Part shown: piece after piece, positions 32,381 through 46,122 of the stretch | Layout of the letters: each line of letters starts with the position of its first letter | Position numbering within the stretch: the first letter of the stretch is position 1 | DNA from: Lathyrus oleraceus | Taxonomy: Eukaryota; Streptophyta; Magnoliopsida; Fabales; Fabaceae | Length of the DNA stretch: 64,000 nt | Assembly (NCBI RefSeq): GCF_024323335.1 | Contig: NC_066584.1 | Coordinates: 421,081,819 to 421,145,818 of the forward strand | Direction of reading: 5' to 3' | Made by a program: the position numbers and the translations under genes | The notes under the pieces: model-generated | The model's input: only the letters and a program-made list of their open reading frames with translations | Told to the model about the DNA's origin: nothing | Databases searched by the model: none

Positions 32381-35213
32381 AAAATGAAAATATGAAATAA
32401 AAATCCAAGAAAAAGTCAGGTTGACCATGGGGCAGTGGTCAACCTTCATCCCAAAAATCAAAAGCTAAAAATCATTTTAAGTTATAAAAAAAAATCAAGA
32501 ATTAAATGTATGCTAAGATAAACCACTTGGAATGAATAATTAAAATAAAATATTAATACTAACTAAATGCGAAAATAAAAATTAAATAAAATTAAATAAG
32601 GCATCAAGAGATATGGAAAATATTTTTGAATATTTTTATGAACAAAGAAAATATTTTAAAATAATTAAAATCAAAACAGAAATAAAAATGGGAATTAAAA
32701 AAAGGATATGAAAAAAGGGGGTGTATTGGCATTTGAAATGAACTGGAAAATGAATGGCACGCTAATGGGCCATGAGCGTGGGGTGTGAAAAACAATCAAC
32801 GCAGACCCACAGTCCAAATCAACAATTAAATCAGGCGTGACACACTTAAATAACGTTTTATTAAAATAATCACGTGAACATGTTATCAATTGGTCACATT
32901 TTATTTAAGTTACTAAAGGACAAAAAACACACTGACGGCCAGGATTAAAACGGCAGCAACGGATCCAATGGCCCTCAAGATGAAACGCAATCATCTTCTT
33001 CATTGGGCCAAAAAAAAACCCTAGCCATGCTCATGCGCAGAAAACGGTGAGTTTTGGTCAACTTCAACTCAAAAATGTGCACGCTATAATGCATCAAAAA
33101 TCATGAAATAAAACCCAGATCTTAAGTACAAAATGTGAAGATTAACGTGGTCACTTGTTTTAGGTGATATGGTGGCTTAATCATGGAGAAAAGTTGTCAA
33201 AAAGGTATCAATATGGACACAGACATGAGCACAAGTCAACAACATAAACCAGCAACATGGACATTGCCTCGTGTTGAGGGCTTCAAAAACAAGCATAAGC
33301 ATATGATTAATCATGGAAACAAGCATGAAGAAATCATAGATGCATCAACATAATAGCCATGAAAAATGGAGTAAGAAAGGTTACCCAGTGGAAGTTTGGT
33401 CCACTGCCTCTTGACTGTGGAAAGAATAGAAGGAAATGGTGCTGCCTTGGTGCTTCAACTTGATACCTTTGCTGAGAAATGGAAGCCGACTTCAATGAAC
33501 TTGCCTTGCTTTGCTCAAAAATTCCAAGGGCCTCTCTCATGTTTAGGGTTTATGGCTTAAATATGATGGGTCAAATGTCTTTAATGGGCTCAGAAATGAT
33601 TTGTCCATGTGGTGAGCAAATGATGTAACTTGGTTGCAAATTGGTGAGGTGTATGAGCAATGGCACGTGAGGGTTTCTTATTTTGGGCAAAACCCTTAAG
33701 TGAATGAAATATGGTGCATGTCCAAATGAGGAAACAAAACATGGGTTGGGTTTATGCAGCATAGTTGGTCTGGTTTGGCAGGTAAGAACTCATTTCAAAG
33801 TGGTGACTTTATGGCCATATAACTTGATAAGCAAACCACCAATTGATGAGATAATGCAAACAGTATCAAGATATCATGGAGCTTGGCATGTTTCATGTTG
33901 AGCATGGGTGGAAATAATGAATGGAAGAAGGTGAAAAATAGGCCTCAAGTTCATGTCACACCATTGCAAAACTGGTTGGGCAAGCTAGGCATAAAATCTG
34001 CCTAGAAATTTCAAGTCATGGTGCCCACTTTAAATGAATGCATCTCTCAAACCATGGATCCAAATGAGATGATTCCAAAGGGAGGTAAAAGAGGACATGT
34101 CAAGGTATAATTGTTGTGAATAAAATATTTTCAGTTGGTGCCTTGAAGTGCAAGAAAATTGGCCAAGAAATTTTGACAAAACTTGAAGATTTTTAGACTT
34201 AGAAACTTTTCAAAGTGTCCCAAAAATATGAGCTAATTTTACCAAGCATAACTTTCTCAATTTTGATCCAAATGGAGCAAACTTTATATTTCTAGAAAGC
34301 TTCGAACAAGAGAAACAACTTTCATGTTGGAGAAATTTTCAAATGGAGTTCTTATATTGATGGAAAATGGGCTTAAAGTGAGTGCACCAATCATAAAAAC
34401 TTGCCCTAAATGGAAAGTCAACCATTTCCAAATTAAGTAACTTTTCCAATTCCTGATTAAATGATGAATCCATGATCCAACCCTGTTCAAATTTCACATG
34501 TAGGCTCCCCTAGGCATGGATTTTGAGGTTCCAATGTCAAAAAGTCAGGAGTTGACTTTTCTGGCCCCACAATTGACTTTTCCCAAACTGTCTGATTCCC
34601 GATTCTAGTGATCAATTGAAGCACTTCTGGCTCAAATAAAAAGCTGATTTTTTGTACGTAGACCCTTGTGGACATATGGAGGGACATGGAAAAGAGTTTC
34701 ACCCAAAGAATCAGAAATAAACTGATTTTAAACCAAACCCTAATTTTAGGGCAAAATTGATCGGGAACTGATTGCACTGCTTGCCAATGGATCTTTCTGA
34801 GATAATTGTGAGTCTTCCTAGGCCAATATGCCTCTCCAATCATGACATGGGTGAGCCCCTCTACTTCCAAACAAACATTTCCCGTTGCAAGTAGCCATGA
34901 AAACCCTAATTTCCTGATTAAATCCAGATGAACACTCTGATAGCTCTGAATCCTTCACTGATGAACTGAAGACCATAACAAGATACCTGGAGCCCCCCTG
35001 AGACCCTTGAGACTTGTATACCTAGAAAATGAAGTCCAATTCTCAATCTTGCTTTGTGTGGTCTCCTTCTGTTAAGGAGTGATCAATCAAAACCTGATTT
35101 CCAAGTCACTAATGTAGTATGCAATGAGTATGACCTAATATGATGCTAATGAAGTGTGAAACCTAATCCCATGCTTCCAAGAAAAATTGTAGGGTAAATT
35201 TTGGGGTATTACA

Positions 35214-35319
35214 ATAAAGAAGGCCTTATCAAGAAAATCCATGATCCTCACCACCATGAATATGGAGGAGTTTCCACTTCCCGTGAACTCCGACGCAGTC
35301 AAAAGATATTATTCCTAAA
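35214..35319 (+). pseudogene. Integrase C-terminal fragment of element D
   Basis: The plus frame ends in EEFPLPVNSDAVKRYYS and a TAA, matching the integrase end of element A (EDFPSPVNSDVVKKYFA). Everything upstream is separated by the LTR of element C. Confidence 0.8.
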
Positions 35320-36287
35320 AAGAAACGAACAAAAAATCCCACTAGGTCGCCTTTTCAGGTTCAATCATTGTCAACTAGGGAATAGTATTGGGATTCATAT
35401 TTTACAGTGGATAGTAGCCTGTGTTGTATCCAATGGAAATTCATATAAATTTCCCATTGCCATTTACCTTTATTTTTAAATTTTTGTAATTTCCTCTTCT
35501 AGGATTTTGCATCTTTGTACTCACATCCTATGTAAAAACTTATCTCACATCCAATAAAATTCTTCTTTCTTTATCAATTCTCTTGTATTTTGTTTGCGAA
35601 GTATTGCTTATTTTTTGATATATAATACCGTGAAAGCATATAGAATATAATAAAAAGCTAAAAAGAAAAAGTTGTGAATTACCTTGTTTACTTGGAAAGT
35701 TCTAAAGGGAGATCGGTAGTCTATAGAGAGCGCTTAATATACGAAAGCATTTCAATGACTTGTCAATCAGATCACAAATCGTTATCTCTCTCAAGAAGAA
35801 TCAGGATATAATCTCCATATGTTATGGTAACTTGAGGTCCTCTCCATTGTGATAAATTCTCTAGTTCAGTTATCGAAGAACGGAGAATCAAAGTCTACCA
35901 CTACAAAGAGACTCTCATCCTTGTAGATACCATTTATTTCCCTCATAAAAATAATCCACATTGCTGCATTACATGCATAACTTCATGCATTATGTAAATC
36001 AATCATACATTGCAGACATCATGCATAACAAACATCTATTTTTCCACTGATTTATTTCCCCGATAAAGCGTTTCAGTCAACCCCTAGTAGATGACCCCAC
36101 AAAAGTTTATCTATCATTTTATATCCCCAACAAGCCAAATTTACACTTATTTTCCTTACATTACATCCATTTCATTCTCAAAGGACAAATATTTGGATAT
36201 TTTATATTTAATCCTCTTCTACCTTAAATGCCCAAAAATATATCACCATTCGTGCATTCCGGTTCAAGATGATTAAATAAGGATAAC
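35320..36287 (+). other. 3' UTR of element D
   Basis: AT-rich and non-coding, with CAATAAAATTC polyadenylation-like strings near 35550. No gene is seen. Confidence 0.55.
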
Positions 36288-38090
36288 TGTCATACGCCAA
36301 AGTTTTCCCTACTTCTTTCCCACTTTTCATCTAGCTCTTTGTCCATGATTCATCTGCATACTCATAGTCAATTAGGTCATTCATTTACAATTTCACTTTT
36401 CAAATAACAATCTTCTGATTCAAATGTTTCTTATTTAAGATACAAGGTATGGAATTATGGTATGCAAGCTTGTGGACTTGATTATGCTTAATCTTGACCT
36501 TTTGGATGTGGGCACGATAAAATTTTGGTTGATCATTATTCTTGGATCAAGTCTTTATGGAACCCTAATCCTTGTTCTAGGATCTTTTATTATGTTTGAT
36601 TACATCATGGCATGGGGATTAGGAGGTCACTTTTCAAGTTTGACTTTGGTCAACAACAATCAACTATGGAAGGTTGGCTTTTTGCTGACGATTTTCTTAT
36701 GAGGTCTTAGTTCGTGATTATCAGTGGCTTTGGTTCTATTTGATTCAAGACATGGTCATTCATTCCAGAAGTCAAGTGTAATTCAAATTAAAGTTAAAGA
36801 AATCACGTTCAAATTTAAGAATTAACATTTCAAATTCAACTTTGGAAGGAAGAGCATATTTCTTAAGAACCGAGTCATGCAAAGAACCATTCTTCATTAC
36901 AAAGTCATCAAATTGCATTACAAGAGGACAAGTTCTAAATCTACAGAATTTTTTTTTTTTGACCTAAAGTTGACTTTTGGTCACACTATTCCTAAACCTA
37001 CTCTAAATATACTTTTCTCTTGATTTTTCACGTAGTCCCTAAATTTCTTCAAGTTGTACTCCAAAATCTATTCATGTGCATTATGCCATACCCAGTCTCC
37101 TTTAGGCCTTGCCAAAACCCTCATGAAAATTGCTTCATATTAAGCCTAACATCAGCCCTACAACATTGACACAAACATAACACACACAATCAACATACAT
37201 ACACATATCCAACACACAAACATGAACACAATGCAATCATCTTAATTTACTCATACCAAGTAGTATAATATTTTAAACTAATATTAAGCCCAGGGGATTT
37301 ACACCTGACACTCCCAGTATTGCTTACTTACCACTCCTTTCTTAAGCAAACTAAAGGAAACTTCATTTGGGCTTTCAATATGGGCCCAATGCCCATTTCC
37401 AAACAACACCCTGGTTTATGCTCTACACCTCCCTACATTGTGATTTTTTTGTGAATTATTATTATTATTAATTCCTTGTAATTCTTTTTTGTTACACATT
37501 AAAAGTACATAGAAAATACTTTGTTAATAGTCATTAAGATTAACATTGATGTATGTCATTAAATTTTGATTAGGTTTTAATTAGGATTAGTTTTATTAGA
37601 TTTTCTCTTTAAAATTTAATTGATGAAACATTAAAAATTAGGGTTATTCCAATTTATGATGACTTTAACTTTTAATTGAAACCATGTGCTTAATGATTGA
37701 TTCTTGGCATGTTCATCCCCTTGATTAGTTGATCAAGTTCATTCTTGATCAATTAATTACACTTGATATTATACTTGTCTTAGAATTTCCATGAATAATT
37801 GCATGCTCCCAATAGGATACCTATTTAGTTTGGTGATCATAAGCCACTTGATCACTTGATTGAATTAGATTATTTCACTTTCATTGCACTAGATCTCCCA
37901 AGTCAAGACTTCACACTCGAGACTCTAAAGATATAAGGACACCAAGACCTGATCACTACTGAGCTTCATCCTACAAGAACATTGCCTCATCTTTTTCAAA
38001 AAAAAAAGAAAAGACTATTCTCTTTCAAAACACCAGTTAGTTAAGATGCGAATTGTGTGCCACGAGCCTTAAGAAACGGGGAAGAATGAG
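36288..38090 (+). repeat. Truncated LTR of element D
   Basis: It starts TGTCATACGCCAAAG, similar to the start of LTR C (TGTAATACCCCAAA), at the right distance after the integrase end. No structured module or GCGACA end is found, so the LTR seems truncated; the right boundary is approximate. No gene is seen. Confidence 0.5.
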
Positions 38091-38299
38091 AGGGATGTCT
38101 TTTATCCTTGTTCTGAATATCTTTGAATACAGGACGTAGGTTCCAGTTATTCAAAGTATTTTCCTTTGTTCATAGACTTTAGTGCAATTCAAGTCAAACA
38201 ACTTTCAAACATTCCTCGCCATATACCACACTTCAAAAATAAACATCATCAACATATTTCTCTTTGGACCAAAAACTATTCTCTTTGGTCATCCATATA

Positions 38300-38705
38300 C
38301 TCTTGAGGTTAATCACAATTTCTTGGTTGATCACCTCCTTCATGGGTTAATCATATTCTCTAGGTTAATCACCCATCTCCGAACCACACAACGCTTGAGG
38401 TTAATCTCTAGTCATTAGTTAAACACCTTCTGCATGGGTTAATCACCTTTTCATGGTTAAAACCCTTCTCATGCATGTTTTCCTTGTCAGACCCAAGGCT
38501 TAGGGAAACCCCCTTTTTGTAGGTCTTGATCTCGGGTTCTAGGAAAAATCCTACAACTCTACATTGGCTAATCACCCAGTATAGGTTAAACGTCACACTC
38601 TTTGGTTTAAACACCACTCTTTTTCTCTTTGGGTAAACACCACTTTTTTCTCGTTGGGTTAATCATCTTTTTGGTTAAAAAACCACCACTTTGGTTTAAA
38701 CACCA
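38300..38705 (+). repeat. GGTTAATCACC-type short repeats
   Basis: About fifteen degenerate copies of GGTTAATCA or GGTTTAAACACC lie 15-40 bases apart. GGT/ACC ends could pair in some copies. They may belong to the Athila LTR or to a 3' UTR; the affiliation is unclear. Confidence 0.6.
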
Positions 38706-39678
38706 CTCTTATTCCAGCACTAATGATTTAGGTGGACATAGTTACAGTAAACAATAAAACATATGATTGAAAAGTAAGATATCACATATTAAAGTGATAC
38801 GTGTGTGATTGAGTTTGAACAAGTTCTTGCATATAAATGTAGAGCTTTGAAAATAGATTTTTGAACTGAATGTAACAAGCGGGAAATAAAATAAATAAAG
38901 TAAAGCGGTGCAAGGAAATAAAAGTAACTAAAGCGATGCGATAAAGTAAATAAAGTAAAGCGGTAAGAGGAAATAACAGTAAGTAAAGTGATGCGATAAA
39001 GTATATAAAGTAAAGTGATGCAAAATATATTAAAAACCTGCTCCAATCGGAGACTTTAATCTAGTACAAGTGAAATGTAAATGGTGGCAAGATTAAATGG
39101 TCCGACTATGATGCTCCAAACTTAATAACAACAATGGTGCGATAACCCCTTAATATGATGAATTATTGCTTTAATAGTGTAAATATATGGTCTATGTTGC
39201 AACTAAGCTTCGATGATCAAACTGTGAACTTTATGCCCTATTTATACTAGTACTAGACCTATGGAATCATGTAACTTCTTCAGTGTTCGTGTGAGAGAAA
39301 AACGGTGGTCATGAGGATAAATCTCCAATTTCCTTTGACTGAAGCGCCAAAATCAGAGATGGTGACCACCAAGTAAGGATGGCGACTACCATGTTCTTAA
39401 ATTGGTTGGACCCAGTCTTTGTGACCGTTGGGACGTGTGGCACATCATCTTCCTTATGGCTACCTCTATGGAGAACGCCATGGTAAACGCCATGTGTACA
39501 ATTTACTCATTTTTCTCTGTTTTTCCTCTATTTTGCATTGTTTCTTCGAGTAAGGCCTTTTCTAGGCTATGTACCTTAAAACAAGGAAAAGTACCAGCAT
39601 AATAGTAGAAATGATAATAAAATTACGGTAAAACATATGCAATCTGAGTCAAATACATAGTGTGTTTTGGTGTTATCA
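38706..39678 (-). repeat. Probable Athila-like 3' LTR
   Basis: On the minus strand the sequence after a purine tract (GTCTGGGAGATTT) starts TGATAACACC, as in Athila-type LTRs. A simple-repeat stretch of AATAAAGTAAAG units with GCGGT or GCGAT lies at about 38880-39020. The other LTR boundary is not visible. No gene is seen. Confidence 0.45.
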
Positions 39679-41022
39679 AAATCTCCCAGACTTAAACCCA
39701 TGCTTGTCCTCAAGCAAATGTTATTGCTCATAAGAAGAAACACAATGGTGCTCATGTAAATATTTTAGGCTAAAGACTCTAATCCGCTCAAGGCCATATT
39801 GATAGGTACTAACTCGCAAACTAAGGGTACCATAACAACACATTCTATGTTTGCAGTCATAAATCTCCTTCCTATACAAACCAATTCGCATCATGTCATT
39901 ATGCATAGGCCTAACTTACTCATCCCATTTTTCATTGTTTTTAATTCAGGCACAATCACATTAAGCCCATTATCTATTCAAAAACAACAAACGAACCTGT
40001 TAGTGACCATGATCCCTATTATGTCAAAAATTTCTGATGAATATGCAATATTCGTAGAGGTTTCACAACCTTTAGCCTAAATGACCGGGTGAGGGTCACC
40101 TAACTTAGAAGGTGAATTCCTTTTTCTATTTCTTACTTTTCTATATTCTTGCTTTTCTTTTTCTTTCTCTTTAACATGGGATCATTCACCTATTTGCATC
40201 AGTCGGCTTACTCAGTGGTAATTCTGATGGTGCTAACTGCTAGGATAAACTACTTAAAGACTTATTTAGGGGAGAGGTTTCAAGGTCATGGCATAACAAG
40301 TATCTGAATCGATCTTTATAATTAGGATACTTATGGTGTTAAGACAACACTGATCTTTTGGGGGCTTTCCCAAGTATATATAACTTATCCTTAACTTGTC
40401 TAATAGCCTAAAATTTCAATTAAGCACCTGTTTTCTTTTTCAATTTTTTTTTGTATGGCTCATGAAATGGAAGAATTAATAACTAGCAGGAAACCTCGCA
40501 TAAAGACTCGACAAAACATGAATTGACACAACAAACAAGCTAAACTAGTGAACAAAATCCTAAGCTATAATACAAAAATAATAAATCTAGCTAAAAATGA
40601 TCTTAAAAAAATAAGAACAGTAAGGTTCCTTTCCCACACATAAACCGAGCATTGTCCCCAATATTTCGATAAAAGTTAAAAAGAAGGAAATGAAAAACCT
40701 GGACAATCTGCTACAGATGGCCTCCACTGCCCTCTCCAGTCTGGTCCTAATGTCGTGGGTAACGCCTCCGACTCTGGTGGCGTGAATTCTGGGAAATCTT
40801 GAGCTACTTGAATCGTGTTAATAACGACGCGTTGGACGCTTGTAGAGTATGGAGGTTCCCTATTATAGATGATTGGTTAGTATGCAGAAGAGTAAAGTCA
40901 CATGCCTGTGAAGCTTGCAAACCCATCTATTGGGCTGCCATGGTGGCTTGGGTCTCCATCACCAGTCTTAGGGAGCAGTTTATTTGGCATTGTGATTCCC
41001 GCATGAACTCCATCATATCTTG
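39679..41022 (-). other. 3' untranslated region of the Athila-like element
   Basis: Non-coding stretch between the env-like gene and the LTR. Near 39690-39715 the minus strand reads GAGGACAAGCATGGGTTTAA, the familiar string just before the polypurine tract of Athila-type elements. No other gene is seen. Confidence 0.5.
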
Positions 41023-42197
41023 TTATTTATCATACATGGCGTAAGATAATCCATCACTTTCCTCCTCACGAGCTCTCTGTTCCCGTAACGTCTCCTCGTC
41101 ATAATAGAAACCAGAGGAGATTCCTGCGAAAGTGTTAGAAAAAATGGGTGCAGTGTGTGCAGGTGGAGGAGGGGTATCATGAACGGGAGACATGTTTCCC
41201 CCCTCATACTCATCATCGGTCCCATCATCCTCATTTTGTAGGATGTCCTGGGGTACCGAGCCAGTGATCGGTGGGTCATTCAAATTATAGGTCTGATTTT
41301 TGTTATGTCGCATATTTGTACGATGAAGACAAGGTAATACAACACTTTTTAAGGATTCATTATGAACCATGAGGTGGTAGCCTCCTTCTTTCTTAACTTT
41401 TCACAACCACATGTTTCTTAAAAATTTCATGTCAGTGATGTGGGGCGGTAGGGGTTCCAATGTAGCCAACTTAGTATCTAGCCCTAAAGCACGGGCGATG
41501 GAGGTAATCAATCCTCCAAAAGAGATGGTCCCCTTCTTTTTCACAACAACACACATGTGGGCTATCATGAATGAAACCGAATTCAGCTTTCACTTTGTCA
41601 GAGCTTTCTGTAAATAAAGAAATTATTTTTCGTTCAATTAATTATAATTCTTCGGGCCGAATATAATATCTACCAACAGTTGGCGGAAGACATGTACGGT
41701 TGGGTTGTGGATATCAAAAGTCAAGTTTCCTTCAAAGGAATCAGTGGTGAGACCTATCAGATCTCTCCAAAACTGGTAGGCTTCAACTGCCCAATTAGTA
41801 TCTAATGGTGTCTCACATAAAACACCTTCCCCGTGGGTGAATCCCAACAAACCTGCAAGTTGATCAGTAGTATATGCATACTCCACATTGAACATGCAGA
41901 ACTTAACCGTGCCTACGGTGCTTGTAGTGTCTACACTAACAATATAAATGAGGGAACTCAAAAATTCTCTAGTCAGCTTCATATACGTATTTTCTCTATG
42001 GTCAAATAGGTGTTGGTGACCTAAGTTTTCTAACAGGTAGTAAACACAATGATAGATGCCTAAGCTATATAAGCAGTTGTCATTGATATACATGTGGAGT
42101 AAACTTCTCGAGTCAGCAACTCCCGATACCTCTTCCTATTCCTGTTTCCATCTCTTCCCTCGTGAAAAACAATTCCTCTATCTCCCATGGCTGCCAT
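41023..42197 (-). pseudogene. Athila-like env/ORF1-family protein, degenerate
   Basis: Athila elements carry an extra gene after integrase, often called env-like. I start it at the ATG at 42197 (MAAMGDRGIVF). A shift near 42120 leads to LHMYINDNCLYSLGIYHCVYYLLENLG and LTREFLSSLIY, then LAGLLGF, the signature of the ATHILA ORF-1 family. Readable blocks: 41638-42093, 41411-41617 ([23 protein letters not shown]) and 41023-41370, with an in-frame stop near 41400 and at least two shifts. The tail (41023-41370) is acidic and proline-rich. The family is recognised from memory. No transmembrane segment is obvious. Confidence 0.65.
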
Positions 42198-43130
42198 TCT
42201 TATTGGTGTTGTGAAGAAATTTGGGTACTTTGGTAAAAATGGAAGAATGGGGGTTTTGAGTGAAAAATGTTTTTTTTAAGAGTGAAGAGTGGATGGGTTA
42301 GTGGGGAAGGTAGTGGGTATTAGAGTTTTAGTAAGTGAGTGTGGGTGAGTGGGGTTTTATATGGGTCAAAGATGAGAGAAAATGGGTTGTAGGAGGTTGA
42401 AGATGAGTTGAATTTGGGAAAAATGGAGTTTTTTCAATTTTGTTGCATGTTTTCACCTTCAGACCCCATGGCAGACGCCACATGGGGATGGCGAACACCA
42501 TCTTCACAGTTGGGATTTAGGCTTTTGATTGCGGATATGGGCTATTGATGGGTGTTTGGATGCATTCTCGAGGGTATACGACTCTGCTTCAAAGGCTTTT
42601 TCTTTACTTCTTTAACATAATTGAAAAATAATTGAAACTTCCATAATAATTAATAATATAGCAAGGATAAAAAAATTTAAATTTAATTAATAAATGCATA
42701 ATAAGAAAAATCGAAATGGTACTAAAAATTAATAAAAAAATGAGTATAATAGATGGAAGATGCGAAATATATTGGCAAAAATAAAATAAATAAATCTCAT
42801 GATGGTAAATTAAATAAATGAATAATGATCATACAGTCAATCTTTCCCGCACAAAAAGCGAGCAATGTCTTCAATGCTCCTTATAGTGTCGAGAATGTCA
42901 ACTAATGAGAACTTCATCGGGCATACTGATTTTGATGTAGACAAGACGCTCGGGCTACTACTAGCTGGCGTCTAAGATAGTAGATCTCTTGGTACATATC
43001 AATCATCTCTTCAACGTGTGTGGTGTTAGCCACATCTATCTGCAAAGCAAGATCAGTAAGTTCTTCATGAAGAGAAATCATTTCCCGACGCATGGTAAGA
43101 AATTCTTTGTCAAAGTTCTGCCTCTAAAGA
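42198..43130 (-). other. Decayed sequence upstream of the env-like gene
   Basis: No gene can be supported. At about 42930-43110 the minus strand gives a short charged, coiled-coil-like reading (MRREMISLHEELTDLALQID) that could be an ORF1 C-terminus remnant. GGATGGCGAACACCAT near 42488 resembles strings near 39380. Confidence 0.35.
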
Positions 43131-44877
43131 TTAGTTTAGCGGTAAATTCATTACCATTAAGGTATGGATAAACTTAACATCAATAAAACCAGAGTCGCCA
43201 CCGAAAGAAAAGGGAAAAGTACGAACAAAACCCAAAGATAAGAAGTTTTCAAATCAAAACTAATAAAATGCTAGAGATTACCGGTAAGGGGGTTGGTTAC
43301 ACATAGGAAAGGTGCTAGCACCCAAAGTGTCCTAGGTACTCCTAGGGAGCCCTTTTTTATATGTGTATGTGTTTTGGTATAAAAGATGTTTGCAATAAAT
43401 AGAGTGTGGGGATGAGAAAAGAATTCATTAAATATATTTTTGTGTTTGACAAGACCTTCGGACTTGTGCCTATGTAATAACATAAAATGAGGGATCAAAA
43501 CCTTATAGTTTATGGTAACAATTTCAAGATGAGTGAGTTATTTTTAACAAAAGTTTTAAATCTAAAAGAGGCACAAAGGGCCTAAAAAGAGTTTGAATGA
43601 GTGTTAGTTCTTTTTGTCTTCTGAAATTTTAAGTCAATATGGTTAAGTTTATTTACAAGTTTGTATTTAAGAAAAGAGTCTAAAAATGCAATGACATAAG
43701 GCCAAGGTTTCTAATTTGCAATAAAGTCTGAGTTTTAATATCACAAGCAAAGAAGATTTTTAAAAGGGGGGGAGATTTGAAATTTAATAAGTGGGAGAAG
43801 ATGAAGAGACTAATCCTAAGCAAAAATTTAAAAGTTAAGAGTTGAAAAGATCTGACCAATGAGATACAATCCAATAGACAAGAATGTCATATAGAAACCC
43901 ACTTTTCCTTTGGACTTTAAAATCATGAAATATGAATAAGCAAGCAAGATGAAGAGCAAGGCATCAAATAAATATAGCCACATCCAAGCTAGCAACTTCA
44001 TAGTCTTCTTCATAATCTTCCCCAGGTATCAGATGACATACTCCTTGGATGGCTCAGAATAAGGCATTAAACACAGGTTCAAAGTAACATTTGCATCAAG
44101 ACCATGTTGCACATGAACTCAAGTGGATCCCAATACTTGCATCAGATGAAAGTTCACATCACAATGACTTGGTTTCAGAAATGTTGACATTGGCCAAGTC
44201 CTTATTCATAAGGAATGTTGCCTAATTCTAAGTCCAAAGCTCAGATCAAATCCAACAGTCCACACAAATATTTTTTAAGAGTTTTTATTGTTTATTATGT
44301 ACTTTAAGGTCCTAAGACCTGCAAACACAAACAAGGTATACAAACATATATATATACAATCACAATACATGGCTCAAGTGAGAAAAGTGAAAATGGCATA
44401 AGCATAAACTTAAATGATATGTATAATGACAAATGATAAATGACTTGAAATTAAAATTCATAAAGTAAATGACTACAAATTAAAAAGATAGACAAATGTT
44501 AGTTGTTTAGAAGTTACTAGAGTTTTTCTTTTTAATTGTTTAAGTCATTCTTTGAAGAACACTCAACCCTCTATTCAAAAGCATGGATCCTTGAACCAAG
44601 ACATCTTCCAAAGGAAGGAAAAAAGGCCAAGTTACACACAATACCATGAAAAGGGGGTGAATTGCAATCTAACTTACTAGAATGATATGCCTTTGGGTCA
44701 AAATTTAGCGCCATGTTAAGCAATCGTAATTGGACTTATGTAGAAGTCACAACTATCTGAGGTCGGGCAACACATTTTTTGGTGTTAATGCATGTTAGAG
44801 ATATGGTATAATGAACCATACTCCTAAAACATACCACACACAAAAAGAAAATGATAAAAGGGTGTGTTGGCTCTTTG
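43131..44877 (-). repeat. Ogre LTR fragment, left of the SIRE complex
   Basis: This is the 3' end of an old Ogre LTR on the minus strand. The tail (ACCGCTAAA), the AACCAACCCCCTTACC region, the TACT-loop hairpin (43333-43348), a diverged module (CTATG/TATAG, about 43470-43508) and a 50-base block identical to LTR B (44713-44762) all align. It ends at the SIRE LTR at 44878. No gene is seen. Confidence 0.8.
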
Positions 44878-45826
44878 TGTTGGCATCAATTTCGGTAAAA
44901 CCTAGAGTTATCACAAGTTGTCACGCGTGTTGTCTTGACATGTGATATCAGTTTCCTGCAAGATATTTAAATATGGTTGTGCAGGATTTAGCTAAGATGT
45001 CAGACCCGATGTTAAGACATGTATATACAGAATATTCAGTCTGAATGTTATGTATCTTAAGATTGATCTTTTCATGTAAAACTATGTGTGATTATGTGGA
45101 GATTGAATGCGCTATTCAAGGAGTAATTTGATTTAAAACCAGATTGATTTATTTTCTTATAAGGGATGATTAGCTGTCGTGAATAAGAAGATACGCAAGG
45201 AAAATAAATTTAGGGTTTTATGATGCCCAGGCCCATTCAAAAGCTTCTATTTAAAACCTGATTTTAACACACAAGAAATGAACAAAATACTGAGAGAGTT
45301 TCAAGGTTTTAGTCTTGTGTGAGCTTGTGTATTGTGAGCCATTCATTCATCCTTGATGATTGAATTGGACTGACTTTTGTGTTGTAATTTGTCCACTCTA
45401 AGCTTTGAAGCTTGAGTGTGTTTACTTGGTTGAAGCTTTTAAGCAAGATCAAGTATATGTTCTTGAAGAGTGTCTTCTTTCTTTGTAATATTTGTTTTTG
45501 TATCACTTTTGTGATTGAGGGAGGGTGAGTAGGGTCTCATATCTAAGAGTTCTTAGATAGAAGTCACACGGGTAGAGATTAGGTGAAAAGACTGTAACTT
45601 GAAGTTGTTTACTGAGAGTCTTTGAACTAATTCTGTTTAGTGGATTTCCTTCCTGGCTTGGTAACCCCCAGACATAGGTGATTTTGCACCGAACTGGGTT
45701 AACAATTGCTTGTGTCACTTGTTCTATTATTTCTTTGTCTTTTATCCTGTTTATATTTTAGTTGTTATTTAGATATTAGTTTCGTGACATTACCTTCGAC
45801 ATCTCATATCTGATACCAAAAATTCA
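44878..45826 (+). repeat. SIRE-type Ty1/copia LTR, plus strand
   Basis: TGTTGGCATCAATTT to AAATTCA, 949 bases, followed by TGGTATC, the start of an initiator tRNA-Met PBS, at 45829-45835. It matches the inverted copy at 57432-58384. The 5-base flank (CTTTG) does not match the flank of the other copy (TATAG). Confidence 0.88.
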
Positions 45827-45835
45827 ATTGGTATC

Positions 45836-46121
45836 TGTAATACCCCAAAATTTCCCCTTCATTATTCCTGGAAGCATGGGATTATGTTTTACACTTCATT
45901 AGCATCATATTAGGTCATACTGATTGCATACTGCATTAGTGACATGGAGATCAGGTTTTGATCGATCACTCCTTAACAGAAGGAGCCCACACAAAGCAGG
46001 ATTGAGAATTGGACTTCATTCTCTAAGTACACAAGTCTCAAGGGTCTCAAGGGGGTCCAAGTATCTTATTATGGTCCTCAGTTCATCAGTGAAGGATTCA
46101 AAGCTATCAGAGTGTTCATCT
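45836..46121 (+). repeat. 5' fragment of a Tat-type LTR
   Basis: TGTAATACCCC starts directly in the SIRE PBS. About 286 bases match the reverse complement of 34927-35213 (LTR C start), then homology stops within an ORF. Confidence 0.8.
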
Positions 46122-46122
46122 G

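Larger units (their letters stand above)
30256..35213 (-). repeat. 5' LTR of element C (Tat/Ogre type), 4.96 kb
   Basis: On the minus strand it runs from TGTAATACCCCAAAATTTAC (at 35213) to CGCATGTTGCGACA (at 30256), next to a PBS. Its 3' 700 bases resemble LTR A, its start resembles the fragment at 45836. It interrupts a plus-strand integrase: coding sequence of element D resumes at 35214. It holds three structured modules, an AGTA/TACT-loop hairpin (30450-30465) and a 180-base tandem duplication. No gene is seen. Confidence 0.88.

Noticed and set aside
36457..36702. An 81-codon hydrophobic ORF
   Set aside because: It lies in a truncated LTR, has no homologue recognisable to me, and T-rich plant DNA often gives hydrophobic chance ORFs.
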